Source of the DNA: Zunongwangia profunda SM-A87
Lineage (GTDB): Bacteria; Bacteroidota; Bacteroidia; Flavobacteriales; Flavobacteriaceae
Length of the DNA stretch: 64,000 nucleotides
Assembly (NCBI RefSeq): GCF_000023465.1
Contig: NC_014041.1
Span: 434,001 to 498,000, forward strand
Reading direction: 5' to 3'
The translations under genes and the position numbers were made by a program. Below the pieces are notes generated by a model. The model did not search any database, was not told where the DNA came from, and was given only the letters and a program-made list of their open reading frames with translations. Of this stretch, positions 32,802 to 42,480 are shown in pieces. Position 1 is the first letter of the stretch. Every line of letters begins with the position of its first letter.

Positions 32802-33956
32802 ATGATAAATTTTAAATTAAAGTATATGGCGCTATGCCTAATAGGTATAGCCACCGCATGTCATACGGATACTAAAAAAGGTGAATCCGTTAAAGAGCGT
32901 AACAAAGTAAGCACTGCCGAAGCGTCATGGATGATAGGACCTTTTGAGCGTCCACAAAATGCGCAGCCCATCATACAACGGGATACTATGGCTACTTTTA
33001 ATGACCCGATGAGCGGGCAAGAAGTAGTCTGGCAGTCTATGGCTACTTTCAATCCTGCTGCCATTGTAAAAGATGGAAAAATAAATGTTTTGTACAGGGC
33101 GGAGCAGGACCGACATACCGATACCATTGGAGGACATACCTCTAGAATAGGATTGGCCACTTCAGAAGATGGAAGCATCTATAAAAGAGCAGATGAGCCT
33201 ATTTTTTATCCTGATAACGATGACCAGAAAGAATTTGAATGGACCGGAGGTACCGAAGATCCCAGGATTGTAGAGAGTGAAGACGGAACTTACGTTCTGA
33301 CCTATACCCAGTGGAATAGAAAAACCCCGAGGCTGGCTTTGGCCACCTCGAAAGATTTGAAAAACTGGACCAAACACGGACCTGTTTTCCAAGATTTTAA
33401 GAATGGTAAATATCACGATAAGGAGACCAAGTCCGGAGCAATAGTTACTCAATTAAAGGGCGGGAAACTGGTTGCGGCAAAGATAAAGGGCAAGTATTAT
33501 ATGTATTATGGGGTGCCTCATATTTGGCTTGCAACTTCTACGGACCTTATCAATTGGGAACCTGTAGAAGACTATGCCGGAAATCTTGCTCCTGTTTTAA
33601 ATCCGCGTCCCGGATATTTTGATTCCTGGCTCGTGGAGGCCGGACCGCCACCTGTCTTAACAGAAAATGGTATTGTAGTACTTTATAATGCAGGTAATTC
33701 GAAAAATATTGGTGTGGAAGAGCTGGGCAATCGTGTCTATACCAGTGGTCAAGCATTGTTTGATGCCAATGAGCCTTGGAAGTTGATCGACCGTTCGGAT
33801 GAACCCTACCTCAAACCAGAGTTGCCTTTTGAAAAATCCGGACAGTATAAAGATGGAACCACCTTCGTAGAAGGATTAACCTTTTTTAAGGGGAAATGGT
33901 ATTTGTATTACGGGACGGCAGATAGTATGGTAGGAATGGCCACAGCAGAACCGTAA
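32802..33956 (+). CDS. GH130-like glycoside hydrolase/phosphorylase lipoprotein
   Basis: 384 residues. The N-terminus has a lipobox (LCLIGIATAC), so it is exported and lipidated. The five-bladed propeller shows WTGGTEDPRIV, SMATFNPAAIVKDGKINVLY and GNLAPVLNPRPGYFDSWLVE, GH130 signatures. GH130 includes mannosyl-phosphorylases and beta-1,2-mannosidases; exported members are usually hydrolases because inorganic phosphate is scarce outside the cytoplasm, but this is inference. GH43-type arabinan enzymes share the fold and are the main alternative. It follows susD by 21 bases in the operon. Confidence 0.82.
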   Translation: MINFKLKYMALCLIGIATACHTDTKKGESVKERNKVSTAEASWMIGPFERPQNAQPIIQRDTMATFNDPMSGQEVVWQSMATFNPAAIVKDGKINVLYRAEQDRHTDTIGGHTSRIGLATSEDGSIYKRADEPIFYPDNDDQKEFEWTGGTEDPRIVESEDGTYVLTYTQWNRKTPRLALATSKDLKNWTKHGPVFQDFKNGKYHDKETKSGAIVTQLKGGKLVAAKIKGKYYMYYGVPHIWLATSTDLINWEPVEDYAGNLAPVLNPRPGYFDSWLVEAGPPPVLTENGIVVLYNAGNSKNIGVEELGNRVYTSGQALFDANEPWKLIDRSDEPYLKPELPFEKSGQYKDGTTFVEGLTFFKGKWYLYYGTADSMVGMATAEP

Positions 33957-33969
33957 TAATCTTTCTATT

Positions 33970-35280
33970 ATGCAATTAAAAAGGAAATTACTTATTGGGG
34001 CTGTGGTATCCAGCCTTGGAGGATTGTTATTCGGATTTGATACGGCAGTAATTTCCGGTGCAGAACAAGGCCTGAAAGCGTTTTATCTGCTCGATAATTT
34101 CGCCCATGGATTTACCAATTCTATTGCCTTAATCGGAACCATTATCGGAGCTATATTTGCTTTTTCTCCTGCACAGCACCTGGGGAGAAAGAAGTCACTT
34201 TCCATTATAGGACTTTTTTTTGGATTATCTGCTTTAGGATGTGGTTTGACGGATAATTGGTATCTTTTTCTTTTTTGGAGATTTTTAGGTGGCCTTGGAG
34301 TTGGCGCATCATCTGTAATCGCTCCCATGTATATTTCTGAAATTTCACCTTCTGATTATCGTGGAAGGTTAGTGGGGCTTTTTCAATTCAGCATCGTTTT
34401 TGGAATTCTGTTAGCCTTTATTTCAAATTACTTTTTGAAAATTAATATGAGCAGCGACTCCTGGCGCTGGATGCTTGGAGTAGAAGCCATTCCTGCGTTT
34501 ATTTTTTTCGGTTTGGTATTTTTAATTCCTAAAAGTCCTCGCTGGCTTGTTTTTCGAAAAAGATACGAAGAAAGTTTCGTTATTTTGAAAGCACTGGGAG
34601 AGGCAAACCCGGAAGAAAGACTGCAAACCATTAAAGGGTCCTTTGAGCAAAAGAAGGAGCAGGAAAAATTATTTCAAAGGAAATATTTAAAACCATTAAT
34701 TCTGGTATTCCTTATGGCTACCTTTAATCAGTTTTCCGGGATCAATGCTATTATGTACTATGCCCCCAGAATATTTGAAGCGGCTGGAATTACGAAAGAC
34801 AGTGCATTTTTACAAGCAGCCTCCGTTGGTTTTGTGAATATGCTATTTACCATCGGGGCCATGGTATTGATAGATAAGGTTGGGCGGCGCAAATTGATGA
34901 TCATAGGCTCCGTAGGAATGATTTTAAGTTTATTGGCTACGACCTATTTACTTAATAATCGAGAGTTAGGTGTAAGCTTTCTCATCGTCCCTGTGCTATT
35001 TTTTATAGCTAGTTTTGCATTCTCGCAAGGAGCCGTAATTTGGGTTTTTATCTCCGAGGTCTTTCCTAATAAGGTTCGTGCTGCTGGACAATCCTTTGGA
35101 ACTTTTATCCACTGGTGCTGGGCGGCTGCTTTAACCTGGTTATTCCCGGTGGTTGCAGGCCTGGCTAACGGAATCACCTACGCTTTTGGTTTTTTTGCAC
35201 TTACTATGATATTGCAATTAATATTTGCAATAAAATTTTTCCCGGAGACAAAAGGCAAATCATTAGAAGAGGATATCTGA
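33970..35280 (+). CDS. MFS sugar porter (sugar transporter family)
   Basis: 436 residues with twelve membrane segments. Signatures of the SP family: GFDTAVISGAEQ, GRKKSL after helix 2, FWRFLGGLGVG with ISPSDYRGRLVG, PKSPRWL, QFSGINAIMYYAPRIFE, VDKVGRRKL-like IDKVGRRKL and PETKGKSLEE. It imports a monosaccharide, probably with protons, across the inner membrane. It is the last gene of the glycan operon, so it likely takes up the sugar released by the GH130-like enzyme. Confidence 0.93.
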   Translation: MQLKRKLLIGAVVSSLGGLLFGFDTAVISGAEQGLKAFYLLDNFAHGFTNSIALIGTIIGAIFAFSPAQHLGRKKSLSIIGLFFGLSALGCGLTDNWYLFLFWRFLGGLGVGASSVIAPMYISEISPSDYRGRLVGLFQFSIVFGILLAFISNYFLKINMSSDSWRWMLGVEAIPAFIFFGLVFLIPKSPRWLVFRKRYEESFVILKALGEANPEERLQTIKGSFEQKKEQEKLFQRKYLKPLILVFLMATFNQFSGINAIMYYAPRIFEAAGITKDSAFLQAASVGFVNMLFTIGAMVLIDKVGRRKLMIIGSVGMILSLLATTYLLNNRELGVSFLIVPVLFFIASFAFSQGAVIWVFISEVFPNKVRAAGQSFGTFIHWCWAAALTWLFPVVAGLANGITYAFGFFALTMILQLIFAIKFFPETKGKSLEEDI

Positions 35281-35316
35281 AAAAGAGAAATTACCACGAT
35301 GTTTTATAAGAACTAT

Positions 35317-35351
35317 AAAACCGCTGCACAGAACGTGTAGCGGTTTTTTTT
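35317..35351 (+). terminator. Rho-independent terminator of the glycan operon
   Basis: Stem AAAACCGCT / AGCGGTTTT (inner CAC / GTG) followed by TTTT at 35317-35351, 37 bases after the sugar-porter stop codon. Confidence 0.85.
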
Positions 35352-35624
35352 ACACGAAAATACAACTACAGGTTAATCTGGGGTATCCTTATTTGTGGAT
35401 TTCAATAATTGGCATAGTGAAGTGATAGGGAATGCCATATATGTTTTAATTGATCGAGGTGGGGGGTGCTTCTTTAAATCCTAAAGATCATCTATAGTTT
35501 CTTTTGGTTATGAAATTTTTATTTAAATGAGGCGTTAATATAATGATAATTAGGAAACATTTATTAATTAAAAAATTCCTGAAGTTTAAATAATTTATAA
35601 TTTGTGCCCCCCAAAGCTATCTTT
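35352..35624. other. Intergenic region, nothing recognised
   Basis: A+T-rich spacer between the glycan operon and the barrel protein. It has no clear promoter match; a run GGTGGGGGGTGC near 35459 is out of character with the rest. Confidence 0.4.
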
Positions 35625-36296
35625 ATGAAACGTATTTTATTTATATTAATTTTTATTAATACTTCTTTTCTATGTGCACAAGAATCCAAGTTTGGAGTGA
35701 CAGTAGGTGTAAATTATCCTTGGCAATCTAAAAATGGAGAATTAGTTGCAGCGCCAAACCTGAGTTTATTTCCAAATCCTGTGATCGGCGGGCAGGCAGG
35801 AGTATTCTATGAAAGAGATTTTAATAAATTTTTGATTCGGCCTCAGGTTCTTTTTTACCGCTCCAGGGGGAAGTATGATTTTCCAAATACAAATCCGATT
35901 TATACCCTTGATAAAGTTAATTTAGAATTGTTGTTTGGTTACGAAATCATTGATAAGTTTTCCATATTAGCAGGTCCGGCCTATCAATTTATTGTTAGGA
36001 ATGATTTTGATACCAGAGAAGAGGACTTACGGGATAATATGAATGCCATCAATATTCCATTTGGCATTAAATATGAAATTAGTGATCGACTTGAGGCCAG
36101 TTTGATGTACAATTATACTTTAGAGTCGGATGAATATCAAAGACCTTTACTGCCTTACGATGGAGGCTTTCAATCGTTTATTTTAGATGATGCAAAGATT
36201 GATGTTATTTCTTTGAATATTAGTTTTAGTGTGTTTACTTCTAAAAACAGTCGCAATAGAAGAGCAAAAAGTGGAAGCCGCGGTTGTTATTTCTAA
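35625..36296 (+). CDS. Outer-membrane beta-barrel protein (PorT/OMP_b-brl type)
   Basis: 223 residues from the ATG at 35625, which directly begins a signal peptide (MKRILFILIFINTSFLCAQE); a GTG seven codons upstream is less likely. Repeated strands such as SKFGVTVGVNYPW, AGVFYERDFNKFLIRPQVLF and GIKYEISDRLEASLMYNYTL fit an eight-stranded barrel. The C-terminus ends in a basic tail (NRRAKSGSRGCYF) rather than directly in a barrel strand, which is unusual. Function unknown. Confidence 0.75.
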   Translation: MKRILFILIFINTSFLCAQESKFGVTVGVNYPWQSKNGELVAAPNLSLFPNPVIGGQAGVFYERDFNKFLIRPQVLFYRSRGKYDFPNTNPIYTLDKVNLELLFGYEIIDKFSILAGPAYQFIVRNDFDTREEDLRDNMNAINIPFGIKYEISDRLEASLMYNYTLESDEYQRPLLPYDGGFQSFILDDAKIDVISLNISFSVFTSKNSRNRRAKSGSRGCYF

Positions 36297-36374
36297 AATG
36301 ACTCATCAGTGTTGTGTTGTTTCAAAGCTGCAAATAGAATTCGTATTTGAAGTTCTTAACAAAGAATTAATTTC

Positions 36375-36382
36375 TAAATTTG
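36375..36382 (+). promoter_or_regulatory. -7 promoter element of prs
   Basis: TAAATTTG, 49 bases before the prs ATG. The leader contains several copies of AACACAAC. Confidence 0.6.
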
Positions 36383-36431
36383 CATCGCACCTATAAATTA
36401 AAATTAAACAACACAACTAAATAACACAACA

Positions 36432-37373
36432 ATGAGCACTTCTTTAACCGAAGCTAAGATTTTTAGCTGTACCCAAAGCCGGGATCTTGCAGAGAAAATT
36501 GCTGCTTCGTACGGTATCAAGCTTGGTAATGTAATCACTTCTACCTATAGTGACGGTGAATATCAGCCATCGTTCGAGGAATCTGTACGTGGGGCACGAT
36601 TATTTATCATTGGTTCAACTAATCCGGGCGCAGATAACCTGATGGAAATGCTTTTAATGCTCGATGCAGCGAAACGTGCTTCTGCAAGGCATATCACTGC
36701 AGTAATGCCTTATTTTGGTTGGGCAAGACAGGATAGGAAAGATAAACCTCGTGTACCTATTGCTGCAAAAATGATAGCCAGTATTCTGGAAACAGCCGGA
36801 GCAACCCGGATCATAACCATGGATTTGCACGCCGATCAAATTCAGGGATTTTTTGAAAAGCCGGTAGATCATTTATTTGCATCCACTGTTTTCTTGCCTT
36901 ATTTAAGAAGTCTTAAGCTAGAAGATTTAACCATCGCTTCCCCAGATATGGGAGGTTCTAAGCGAGCTTATGCGTATTCAAAGGAACTAGAAAGTGACGT
37001 GGTAATTTGTTATAAGCAAAGAGAAAAAGCTAATGTTATTTCGCATATGGAATTAATTGGTGATGTGACCGGTAAAAATGTGGTATTGGTTGATGATATG
37101 GTAGATACTGCTGGCACCTTAACCAAAGCCGCCGATCTTATGATTGAACGTGGAGCAAAAAGCGTACGAGCTATTTGTACACATCCGGTACTTTCAGGTG
37201 GAGCATACGAGCGTGTAGAGAATTCTAAACTTTCGGAGCTTATTGTGACCGATTCTATTCCGCTTAGACAAAAGTGTGATAAGATTAGGGTCGTAAGCTG
37301 TGCCGAACTTTTTGCAGATGTTATGCAACGGGTACATGGCAACCGCTCCATCAGCTCTAAATTTTTAATGTAA
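36432..37373 (+). CDS. prs: Ribose-phosphate pyrophosphokinase
   Basis: 313 residues. It makes phosphoribosyl pyrophosphate from ribose 5-phosphate and ATP for nucleotide, His and Trp synthesis. Signatures: YSDGEYQPSFEESVRGA, MPYFGWARQDRKDKPRVPI (flexible loop), MDLHADQIQGFF, SPDMGGSKRA and the PRPP-binding loop VVLVDDMVDTAGTL. It is followed after 85 bases by rplY, an order common in Bacteroidota. Confidence 0.97.
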   Translation: MSTSLTEAKIFSCTQSRDLAEKIAASYGIKLGNVITSTYSDGEYQPSFEESVRGARLFIIGSTNPGADNLMEMLLMLDAAKRASARHITAVMPYFGWARQDRKDKPRVPIAAKMIASILETAGATRIITMDLHADQIQGFFEKPVDHLFASTVFLPYLRSLKLEDLTIASPDMGGSKRAYAYSKELESDVVICYKQREKANVISHMELIGDVTGKNVVLVDDMVDTAGTLTKAADLMIERGAKSVRAICTHPVLSGGAYERVENSKLSELIVTDSIPLRQKCDKIRVVSCAELFADVMQRVHGNRSISSKFLM

Positions 37374-37458
37374 CGCTATTCTGCTAAAAAATTTAGTATC
37401 AGGCTTTAATATTTCAGCAAAATGTTGCAATTTTGCACTCCTTAAAAATAAATAAGAA

Positions 37459-38100
37459 ATGAAGTCAATTACGATCAAAGGATCTAAAAGAGAAAGCGTA
37501 GGTAAAAAAGCTACTAAAGCGCTACGTAATGCTGGCCAGGTTCCTTGTGTATTGTACGGTGGTGATGCAGAGCCATTACACTTTACAACCGAGGAAATTT
37601 CATTCCAGCACTTAGTGTACACGCCTGATGTACACACAGTAGTAATCGAGTTGAAGAGTGGAGAAAAGTACAATGCGATTCTTCAGGATATTCAGTTTCA
37701 CCCTGTAACTGATAATATTCTTCATGTTGATTTCTATGAGATATTTGATAACAAACCAATCACTATGGAAATTCCAATCCATACTGTAGGTGTTGCCCGT
37801 GGTGTTAAAAATGGTGGTGTATTAAGGTATAACCTACGTCGTCTAAAAGTACGTGGTTTACCAGGAGTACTTCCAGATTATATCGAGGCAGATGTTACAA
37901 AACTTAAAATTGGTCAGAAATTATATGTAACTGCTGTAGAAAGCGAAGATTACAAAATTCAGCACCCAGATAACACTGTAATTTGTCAGGTTAGAACTTC
38001 TCGTAATATCGTTGCGCTTGATGACGATGATGAGGATGAAGATGATCCACAAGATGTGCCATCTACAGAAACTGATGATGTTGCAGCAGTAAAAGAATAG
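37459..38100 (+). CDS. rplY: Large-subunit ribosomal protein L25/Ctc
   Basis: 213 residues, the long CTC form. It binds 5S rRNA. The N-terminal domain starts [18 protein letters not shown] with [14 protein letters not shown], followed by the beta domain [20 protein letters not shown] and a strongly acidic tail ([11 protein letters not shown]). It starts 85 bases after prs and ends just before a strong terminator. Confidence 0.95.
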   Translation: MKSITIKGSKRESVGKKATKALRNAGQVPCVLYGGDAEPLHFTTEEISFQHLVYTPDVHTVVIELKSGEKYNAILQDIQFHPVTDNILHVDFYEIFDNKPITMEIPIHTVGVARGVKNGGVLRYNLRRLKVRGLPGVLPDYIEADVTKLKIGQKLYVTAVESEDYKIQHPDNTVICQVRTSRNIVALDDDDEDEDDPQDVPSTETDDVAAVKE

Positions 38101-38126
38101 TCTTTTAAAAAGTATTATTTTTATAT

Positions 38127-38163
38127 CATATCCCGTATCAACACGATACGGGATATTTTTTTG
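38127..38163 (+). terminator. Rho-independent terminator after rplY
   Basis: Stem ATATCCCGTATC / GATACGGGATAT with a 5-base loop, followed by a run of T. Confidence 0.92.
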
Positions 38164-38232
38164 TAAGAACTTTAGCATCACTGTTATTAAAAGCGCAGTG
38201 AAAATTTTATCTTTACCGAAAGAAATAAAAAA

Positions 38233-38862
38233 ATGCTGTCGTTCTTCGGAAGAATTTTAAAAACAAAGAAAACTGCAGAAGAAGTAACTGATCCCATGAA
38301 AAAGTTTTTAATCGCGGGCCTGGGGAATATTGGTCCAAAATATGAAAATACGCGCCATAATATTGGTTTTAAAATTCTGGATGAATTAGCAGCGAAACAA
38401 GAGGCTGTTTTTACTACACAAAAGCTGGGCGATATAGCTCAATTTCGATATAAGGGAAGAACTTTTGTATTGCTGAAACCAAGTACTTACATGAATCTTA
38501 GTGGGAAGGCTGTTAATTATTGGCTTCAGAAAGAAAAAATCGCTGTAGAAAATTTACTGGTGGTCACAGACGATCTTAACCTGCCTTTTGGGACTTTACG
38601 TCTTAAAACAAAAGGTAGTGATGGTGGGCATAACGGATTAAAAGATATTCAGGCACAGCTGAATACCACAAAATATAACCGGTTTAGATTTGGTATAAGT
38701 GCCGAGTTTTCTAAAGGGCAGCAAATCGATTATGTGTTGGGGGAATGGAGTGAGGAAGAACTTAAAGAGCTTCCCGGACGCCTTAAAATTTCGGCTGAAT
38801 TGATTGAGTCTTTCGCGACCGCAGGTGTTTCTAATACAATGAATTCATTTAACGGAAAATAA
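38233..38862 (+). CDS. pth: Peptidyl-tRNA hydrolase
   Basis: 209 residues. It recycles peptidyl-tRNAs released from stalled ribosomes. The catalytic region is AGLGNIGPKYENTRHNIGF (Asn and His), with a conserved Asp in VVTDDLNLPFGTLRL and GSDGGHNGLKDI. A 21-residue N-terminal extension (MLSFFGRILKTKK...) precedes the usual MKKFLI start; I recall similar extensions in flavobacteria and keep the first ATG, although MKK at 38296 is possible. Confidence 0.95.
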   Translation: MLSFFGRILKTKKTAEEVTDPMKKFLIAGLGNIGPKYENTRHNIGFKILDELAAKQEAVFTTQKLGDIAQFRYKGRTFVLLKPSTYMNLSGKAVNYWLQKEKIAVENLLVVTDDLNLPFGTLRLKTKGSDGGHNGLKDIQAQLNTTKYNRFRFGISAEFSKGQQIDYVLGEWSEEELKELPGRLKISAELIESFATAGVSNTMNSFNGK

Positions 38863-38868
38863 AAAGCC

Positions 38869-39807
38869 TTGGAAATACACAAAGGAGCAAGTGCATTTAA
38901 AAGTGATAAACCAACAGTAGTAACTATTGGTACTTTTGACGGAGTGCATGCAGGGCATCAAAAAATAATAAAACGTTTGGTAGATAGTGCCCGGGCTAAT
39001 AATTTAGAATCGGTGATACTTACTTTTTTTCCTCATCCAAGAATGGTTTTGCAGAAAGAAAGTGGAATTAAATTAATTAATACCATAGAAGAACGTACTG
39101 ATATCCTGGAACAATCTGGTATTGATCATTTGGTAATCCATCCATTTACCATGCAATTTTCACGACTTACCGCAAGGGAATTTGTAAAAGAAATACTGGT
39201 AGAAAAATTAAGGGCCAAAAAGGTAATTATTGGTTATGATCATCGCTTCGGCAGAAATCGTACTGCGAATATCAATGACCTTAAAAAGTTTGGGGAAGAA
39301 TTTGATTTTGAAGTCGAAGAAATTACCCGTCAGGATATTGAAGAAGTAGCTGTAAGTTCGACTAAAATAAGAACCGCACTTGAAGAAGGGCGAGTAGAAA
39401 AGGCTAATAATTACTTAAGGCATCCATTTTCCTTAAAAGGTGAAGTGGTTAAAGGAAGAGGGCTTGGAAAAGAATTTAATTATCCAACGGCAAATATTAA
39501 TATTGCTGAAGATTATAAGCTTATTCCTAAAAATGGCGTTTATGTAGTGCGATCTGTTATCGAAGGGGAAACCTATTTTGGCATGATGAGTATTGGGACA
39601 AACCCAACCGTAGGCGGTACGTCAAGAACGATCGAAAGTTTTTTCTTTAAACTGGATAAAGATCTTTATGGAAAACGCTTAAAAATCGACCTTTTAATTA
39701 GAATAAGGGACGAAAAGAAATTCAATTCGGTGGAAGAATTAAAACTTGCCATGAAACAGGACGAGGCTTTTTCAAAACAATATATAAAAGATAATTATGT
39801 GGAATAG
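38869..39807 (+). CDS. ribF: Bifunctional riboflavin kinase / FMN adenylyltransferase
   Basis: 312 residues. It makes FMN and FAD from riboflavin. The N-terminal adenylyltransferase domain has GTFDGVHAGHQKII and VIIGYDHRFGRNR with SSTKIR; the C-terminal kinase domain has GEVVKGRGLGKEFNYPTANI and the GVYVV strand. The start is a TTG at 38869, six bases after pth; no nearby ATG would keep the first strand. It overlaps the next gene by 11 bases. Confidence 0.94.
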   Translation: MEIHKGASAFKSDKPTVVTIGTFDGVHAGHQKIIKRLVDSARANNLESVILTFFPHPRMVLQKESGIKLINTIEERTDILEQSGIDHLVIHPFTMQFSRLTAREFVKEILVEKLRAKKVIIGYDHRFGRNRTANINDLKKFGEEFDFEVEEITRQDIEEVAVSSTKIRTALEEGRVEKANNYLRHPFSLKGEVVKGRGLGKEFNYPTANINIAEDYKLIPKNGVYVVRSVIEGETYFGMMSIGTNPTVGGTSRTIESFFFKLDKDLYGKRLKIDLLIRIRDEKKFNSVEELKLAMKQDEAFSKQYIKDNYVE

Positions 39808-41119
39808 ATGGCTTTTTAAGCGTGTAGATAATTCAGCTTTAATATTCTTTAGAATAGCTTTTGGATTGTTAATTGCGCTTGAAGCTATTGGAGGGATTTT
39901 TACGGGCTGGGTGAGGAGAACCCTTGTAGAACCAGATTTCACCTTCAACTTTATAGGATTCGAATTTTTACAGCCGCTCCCCGGGGACCTTATGTATTAT
40001 TATTATGCTGTAATGGGAATTTTTGGGATCCTGGTGATGATTGGTTTTAAATATCGATTTTCGATGTTTTGCTATACACTTATGTGGGCAGCGGTCTATT
40101 TAATGCAAAAATCGTCTTATAACAATCACTATTACCTTTTAATGTTGCTTTGCTTTATTATGATTTTTTTACCGGCACATAAAGCATTGTCTTATGACGC
40201 CTGGAAAAATAAAGCTATACGAGCTATCGCTATGCCGCGCTGGGTGTGGCTTTTTATAGTGATTCAGTTATGGATTGTATATAGTTATGCGTCTATAGCA
40301 AAACTGTATCCGGACTGGCTTGATGGCACAGTGCCCGAACTGTTAATGCGGGGAAAACGAAATTACTGGCTCGTTGGCGAGTTTCTTCAGCAACCATGGA
40401 TAAAATGGGTGATCGCTTATTTTGGATTGATCTTCGATTTATTAATCGTCCCTATGTTGTTGTGGCGACGAACCCGGGTTCCATTTTTTATTTTGGCGAT
40501 ATTTTTTCATCTATTTAATAGTTTTGTTTTTCATATCGGGATATTTCCTTACTTGTCTTTGGCGTTTTGTGTCTTCTTTTTTCCTACTCAAAAAGTCAAC
40601 AAATACTTACTGCGTAATAAAAAACCGTATTACGATGGGGAAGAAGTGGTCGTGCCGGATCACGATAGAATCTTAAAATTTGCGATTATTGTATGGTTTA
40701 TCATCCAGGTTTCGCTACCGTTAAGACACTGGGTGATTAAGGATAATGTGCTGTGGACGGAGGAAGGTCACCGCTTAAGCTGGCGTATGATGTTAAGAAC
40801 CAAAAGCGGAAGATCTACCTTTAAAGTAGTAGAGAAAGGAACTACAGATACCATAATGGTTCAAAAAAACAAATACCTCTCTAACAAACAACGCAGGATA
40901 ATAAGTACTAAACCCGATGTGATTTGGCAATTTGCACAGCGATTAAAACAGGAATATGCAAGAGAAGGTAAAGATATTCAGGTTTTTGTGGAGGCAAAGG
41001 TTTCGGTTAATGGCAGACCTTACGAGAGATTAATCGATCCTCAGGTTGATATTGCAAACGAACAATGGAATTATTTTGCTCATCATGATTGGATTTTGCC
41101 TTCTAATTTAGAAGAATAA
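39797..41119 (+). CDS. HTTM domain membrane protein (vitamin-K-carboxylase-like)
   Basis: 440 residues with several membrane segments in the first 300 (FRIAFGLLIALEAIGGIF, YNNHYYLLMLLCFIMIFLP, WLFIVIQLWIVYSYASIAKL) and a soluble C-terminal domain. SSYNNHYYL and AKLYPDWL are typical of HTTM proteins, homologues of the vitamin-K-dependent gamma-carboxylase. The bacterial function is unknown. It overlaps the ribF stop by 11 bases, so the two are coupled. Confidence 0.85.
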   Translation: MWNRWLFKRVDNSALIFFRIAFGLLIALEAIGGIFTGWVRRTLVEPDFTFNFIGFEFLQPLPGDLMYYYYAVMGIFGILVMIGFKYRFSMFCYTLMWAAVYLMQKSSYNNHYYLLMLLCFIMIFLPAHKALSYDAWKNKAIRAIAMPRWVWLFIVIQLWIVYSYASIAKLYPDWLDGTVPELLMRGKRNYWLVGEFLQQPWIKWVIAYFGLIFDLLIVPMLLWRRTRVPFFILAIFFHLFNSFVFHIGIFPYLSLAFCVFFFPTQKVNKYLLRNKKPYYDGEEVVVPDHDRILKFAIIVWFIIQVSLPLRHWVIKDNVLWTEEGHRLSWRMMLRTKSGRSTFKVVEKGTTDTIMVQKNKYLSNKQRRIISTKPDVIWQFAQRLKQEYAREGKDIQVFVEAKVSVNGRPYERLIDPQVDIANEQWNYFAHHDWILPSNLEE

Positions 41120-41135
41120 ATAGTCCTGCTTTTAT

Positions 41136-41143
41136 TACATTTG
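41136..41143 (+). promoter_or_regulatory. -7 promoter element of serS
   Basis: TACATTTG fits TAnnTTTG, 43 bases before the serS ATG. Confidence 0.5.
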
Positions 41144-41186
41144 CGGATTCAAATTATTATTAACGGCAATAAAATTAATTGGCCTT

Positions 41187-42458
41187 ATGTTACAAGTTAA
41201 CAACATCAGAGAGCATAAAGATGCTTATATCGAAGCGTTAAAGAAGAGAAATTTTGATGCTGAATCTATTTTTGATGAGGTATTGAGTTTAGACGAAACC
41301 CGTCGATCTACTCAGTCCAGACTTGATGATACTTTGGCCGAATCCAATAAACTATCAAAGCAAATTGGATTGATGTTTAAAAACGGAGAACATCAAAAAG
41401 CCAATCTTTTAAAAGAGAAAACAGGTAAATTAAAAGAAGATTCCAGGAATTATTCTGAGGTTTTAGCCACTACTATCGCAGATTTAGAAAAACTGCTGTA
41501 TACCATTCCTAACGTGCCAAATGAAGTTGTTCCCGCCGGAACTTCTGAAGATGATAATGAAGAGATTTATAAGGAAGGGGATGTTCCTGTTTTAGCGGAA
41601 GGATCATTACCACACTGGGAACTGGCAAAGAAATATGATATTATCGATTTTGAACTGGGAAATAAAGTAACCGGGGCAGGTTTTCCTATTTATAAAGGAA
41701 AAGGCGCCAGATTGCAGCGTGCTTTAGTTTCTTATTTCTTGGATAAAGCAGTAGAAGCCGGCTATTCAGAATATCAGTTGCCCTTAATGGTAAATGAGGC
41801 ATCAGGTTACGGTACAGGGCAATTGCCAGATAAAGAAGGGCAAATGTATCACATCACTGCAGATGATCTTTATATGATCCCAACCGCCGAGGTGCCAATT
41901 ACCAATATGTACCGCGATAATCTTTTGACAGATAAAGATTTTCCTATTGCCTGTACGGGGTACACCCCTTGTTTTAGGCGAGAAGCAGGTTCCTATGGAG
42001 CTCATGTACGTGGTTTAAACCGCCTGCATCAATTTGATAAAGTAGAATTGGTAAGAATCGAAAAACCAGAAGATTCATATGCGGCTTTAGAGGGAATGGT
42101 AGATCATGTAAAAGTATTACTAAAGGAGCTAAAACTACCTTATCGTATCTTAAGACTATGTGGCGGCGATTTGGGCTTTACCTCTGCCTTAACTTACGAT
42201 TTCGAAGTTTTTTCTACCGCCCAGGATCGATGGTTAGAAATTAGTTCGGTTTCAAATTTTGAGACTTTTCAGGCAAATCGCCTTAAATTACGTTATAAAA
42301 ATAAAGAAGGGAAGAAAGAGTTGGTACATACTCTTAACGGAAGTGCTTTGGCGCTACCCCGTGTATTAGCGGGAATCTTGGAAAATTATCAGACAGAAAA
42401 CGGAATTAAAATTCCGGATGTACTGGTACCTTATACAGGTTTCGATATGATCGATTAA
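41187..42458 (+). CDS. serS: Seryl-tRNA synthetase
   Basis: 423 residues. It charges tRNA-Ser. The N-terminal coiled-coil arm spans about residues 30-100. The class-II core has motif 2, CFRREAGSYGAHVRGLNRLH with QFDKVE, and motif 3, LNGSALALPRVLAGILENYQ. The length and start (MLQVNNIREHKDAYIEALKK) are typical for the family. Confidence 0.97.
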   Translation: MLQVNNIREHKDAYIEALKKRNFDAESIFDEVLSLDETRRSTQSRLDDTLAESNKLSKQIGLMFKNGEHQKANLLKEKTGKLKEDSRNYSEVLATTIADLEKLLYTIPNVPNEVVPAGTSEDDNEEIYKEGDVPVLAEGSLPHWELAKKYDIIDFELGNKVTGAGFPIYKGKGARLQRALVSYFLDKAVEAGYSEYQLPLMVNEASGYGTGQLPDKEGQMYHITADDLYMIPTAEVPITNMYRDNLLTDKDFPIACTGYTPCFRREAGSYGAHVRGLNRLHQFDKVELVRIEKPEDSYAALEGMVDHVKVLLKELKLPYRILRLCGGDLGFTSALTYDFEVFSTAQDRWLEISSVSNFETFQANRLKLRYKNKEGKKELVHTLNGSALALPRVLAGILENYQTENGIKIPDVLVPYTGFDMID

Positions 42459-42480
42459 CAAGATAATAATCACTAATAAG

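Noticed and set aside
33162..33452. Minus-strand frame opposite the GH130-like gene
   Set aside because: Antisense to a conserved propeller domain, without promoter or family support.
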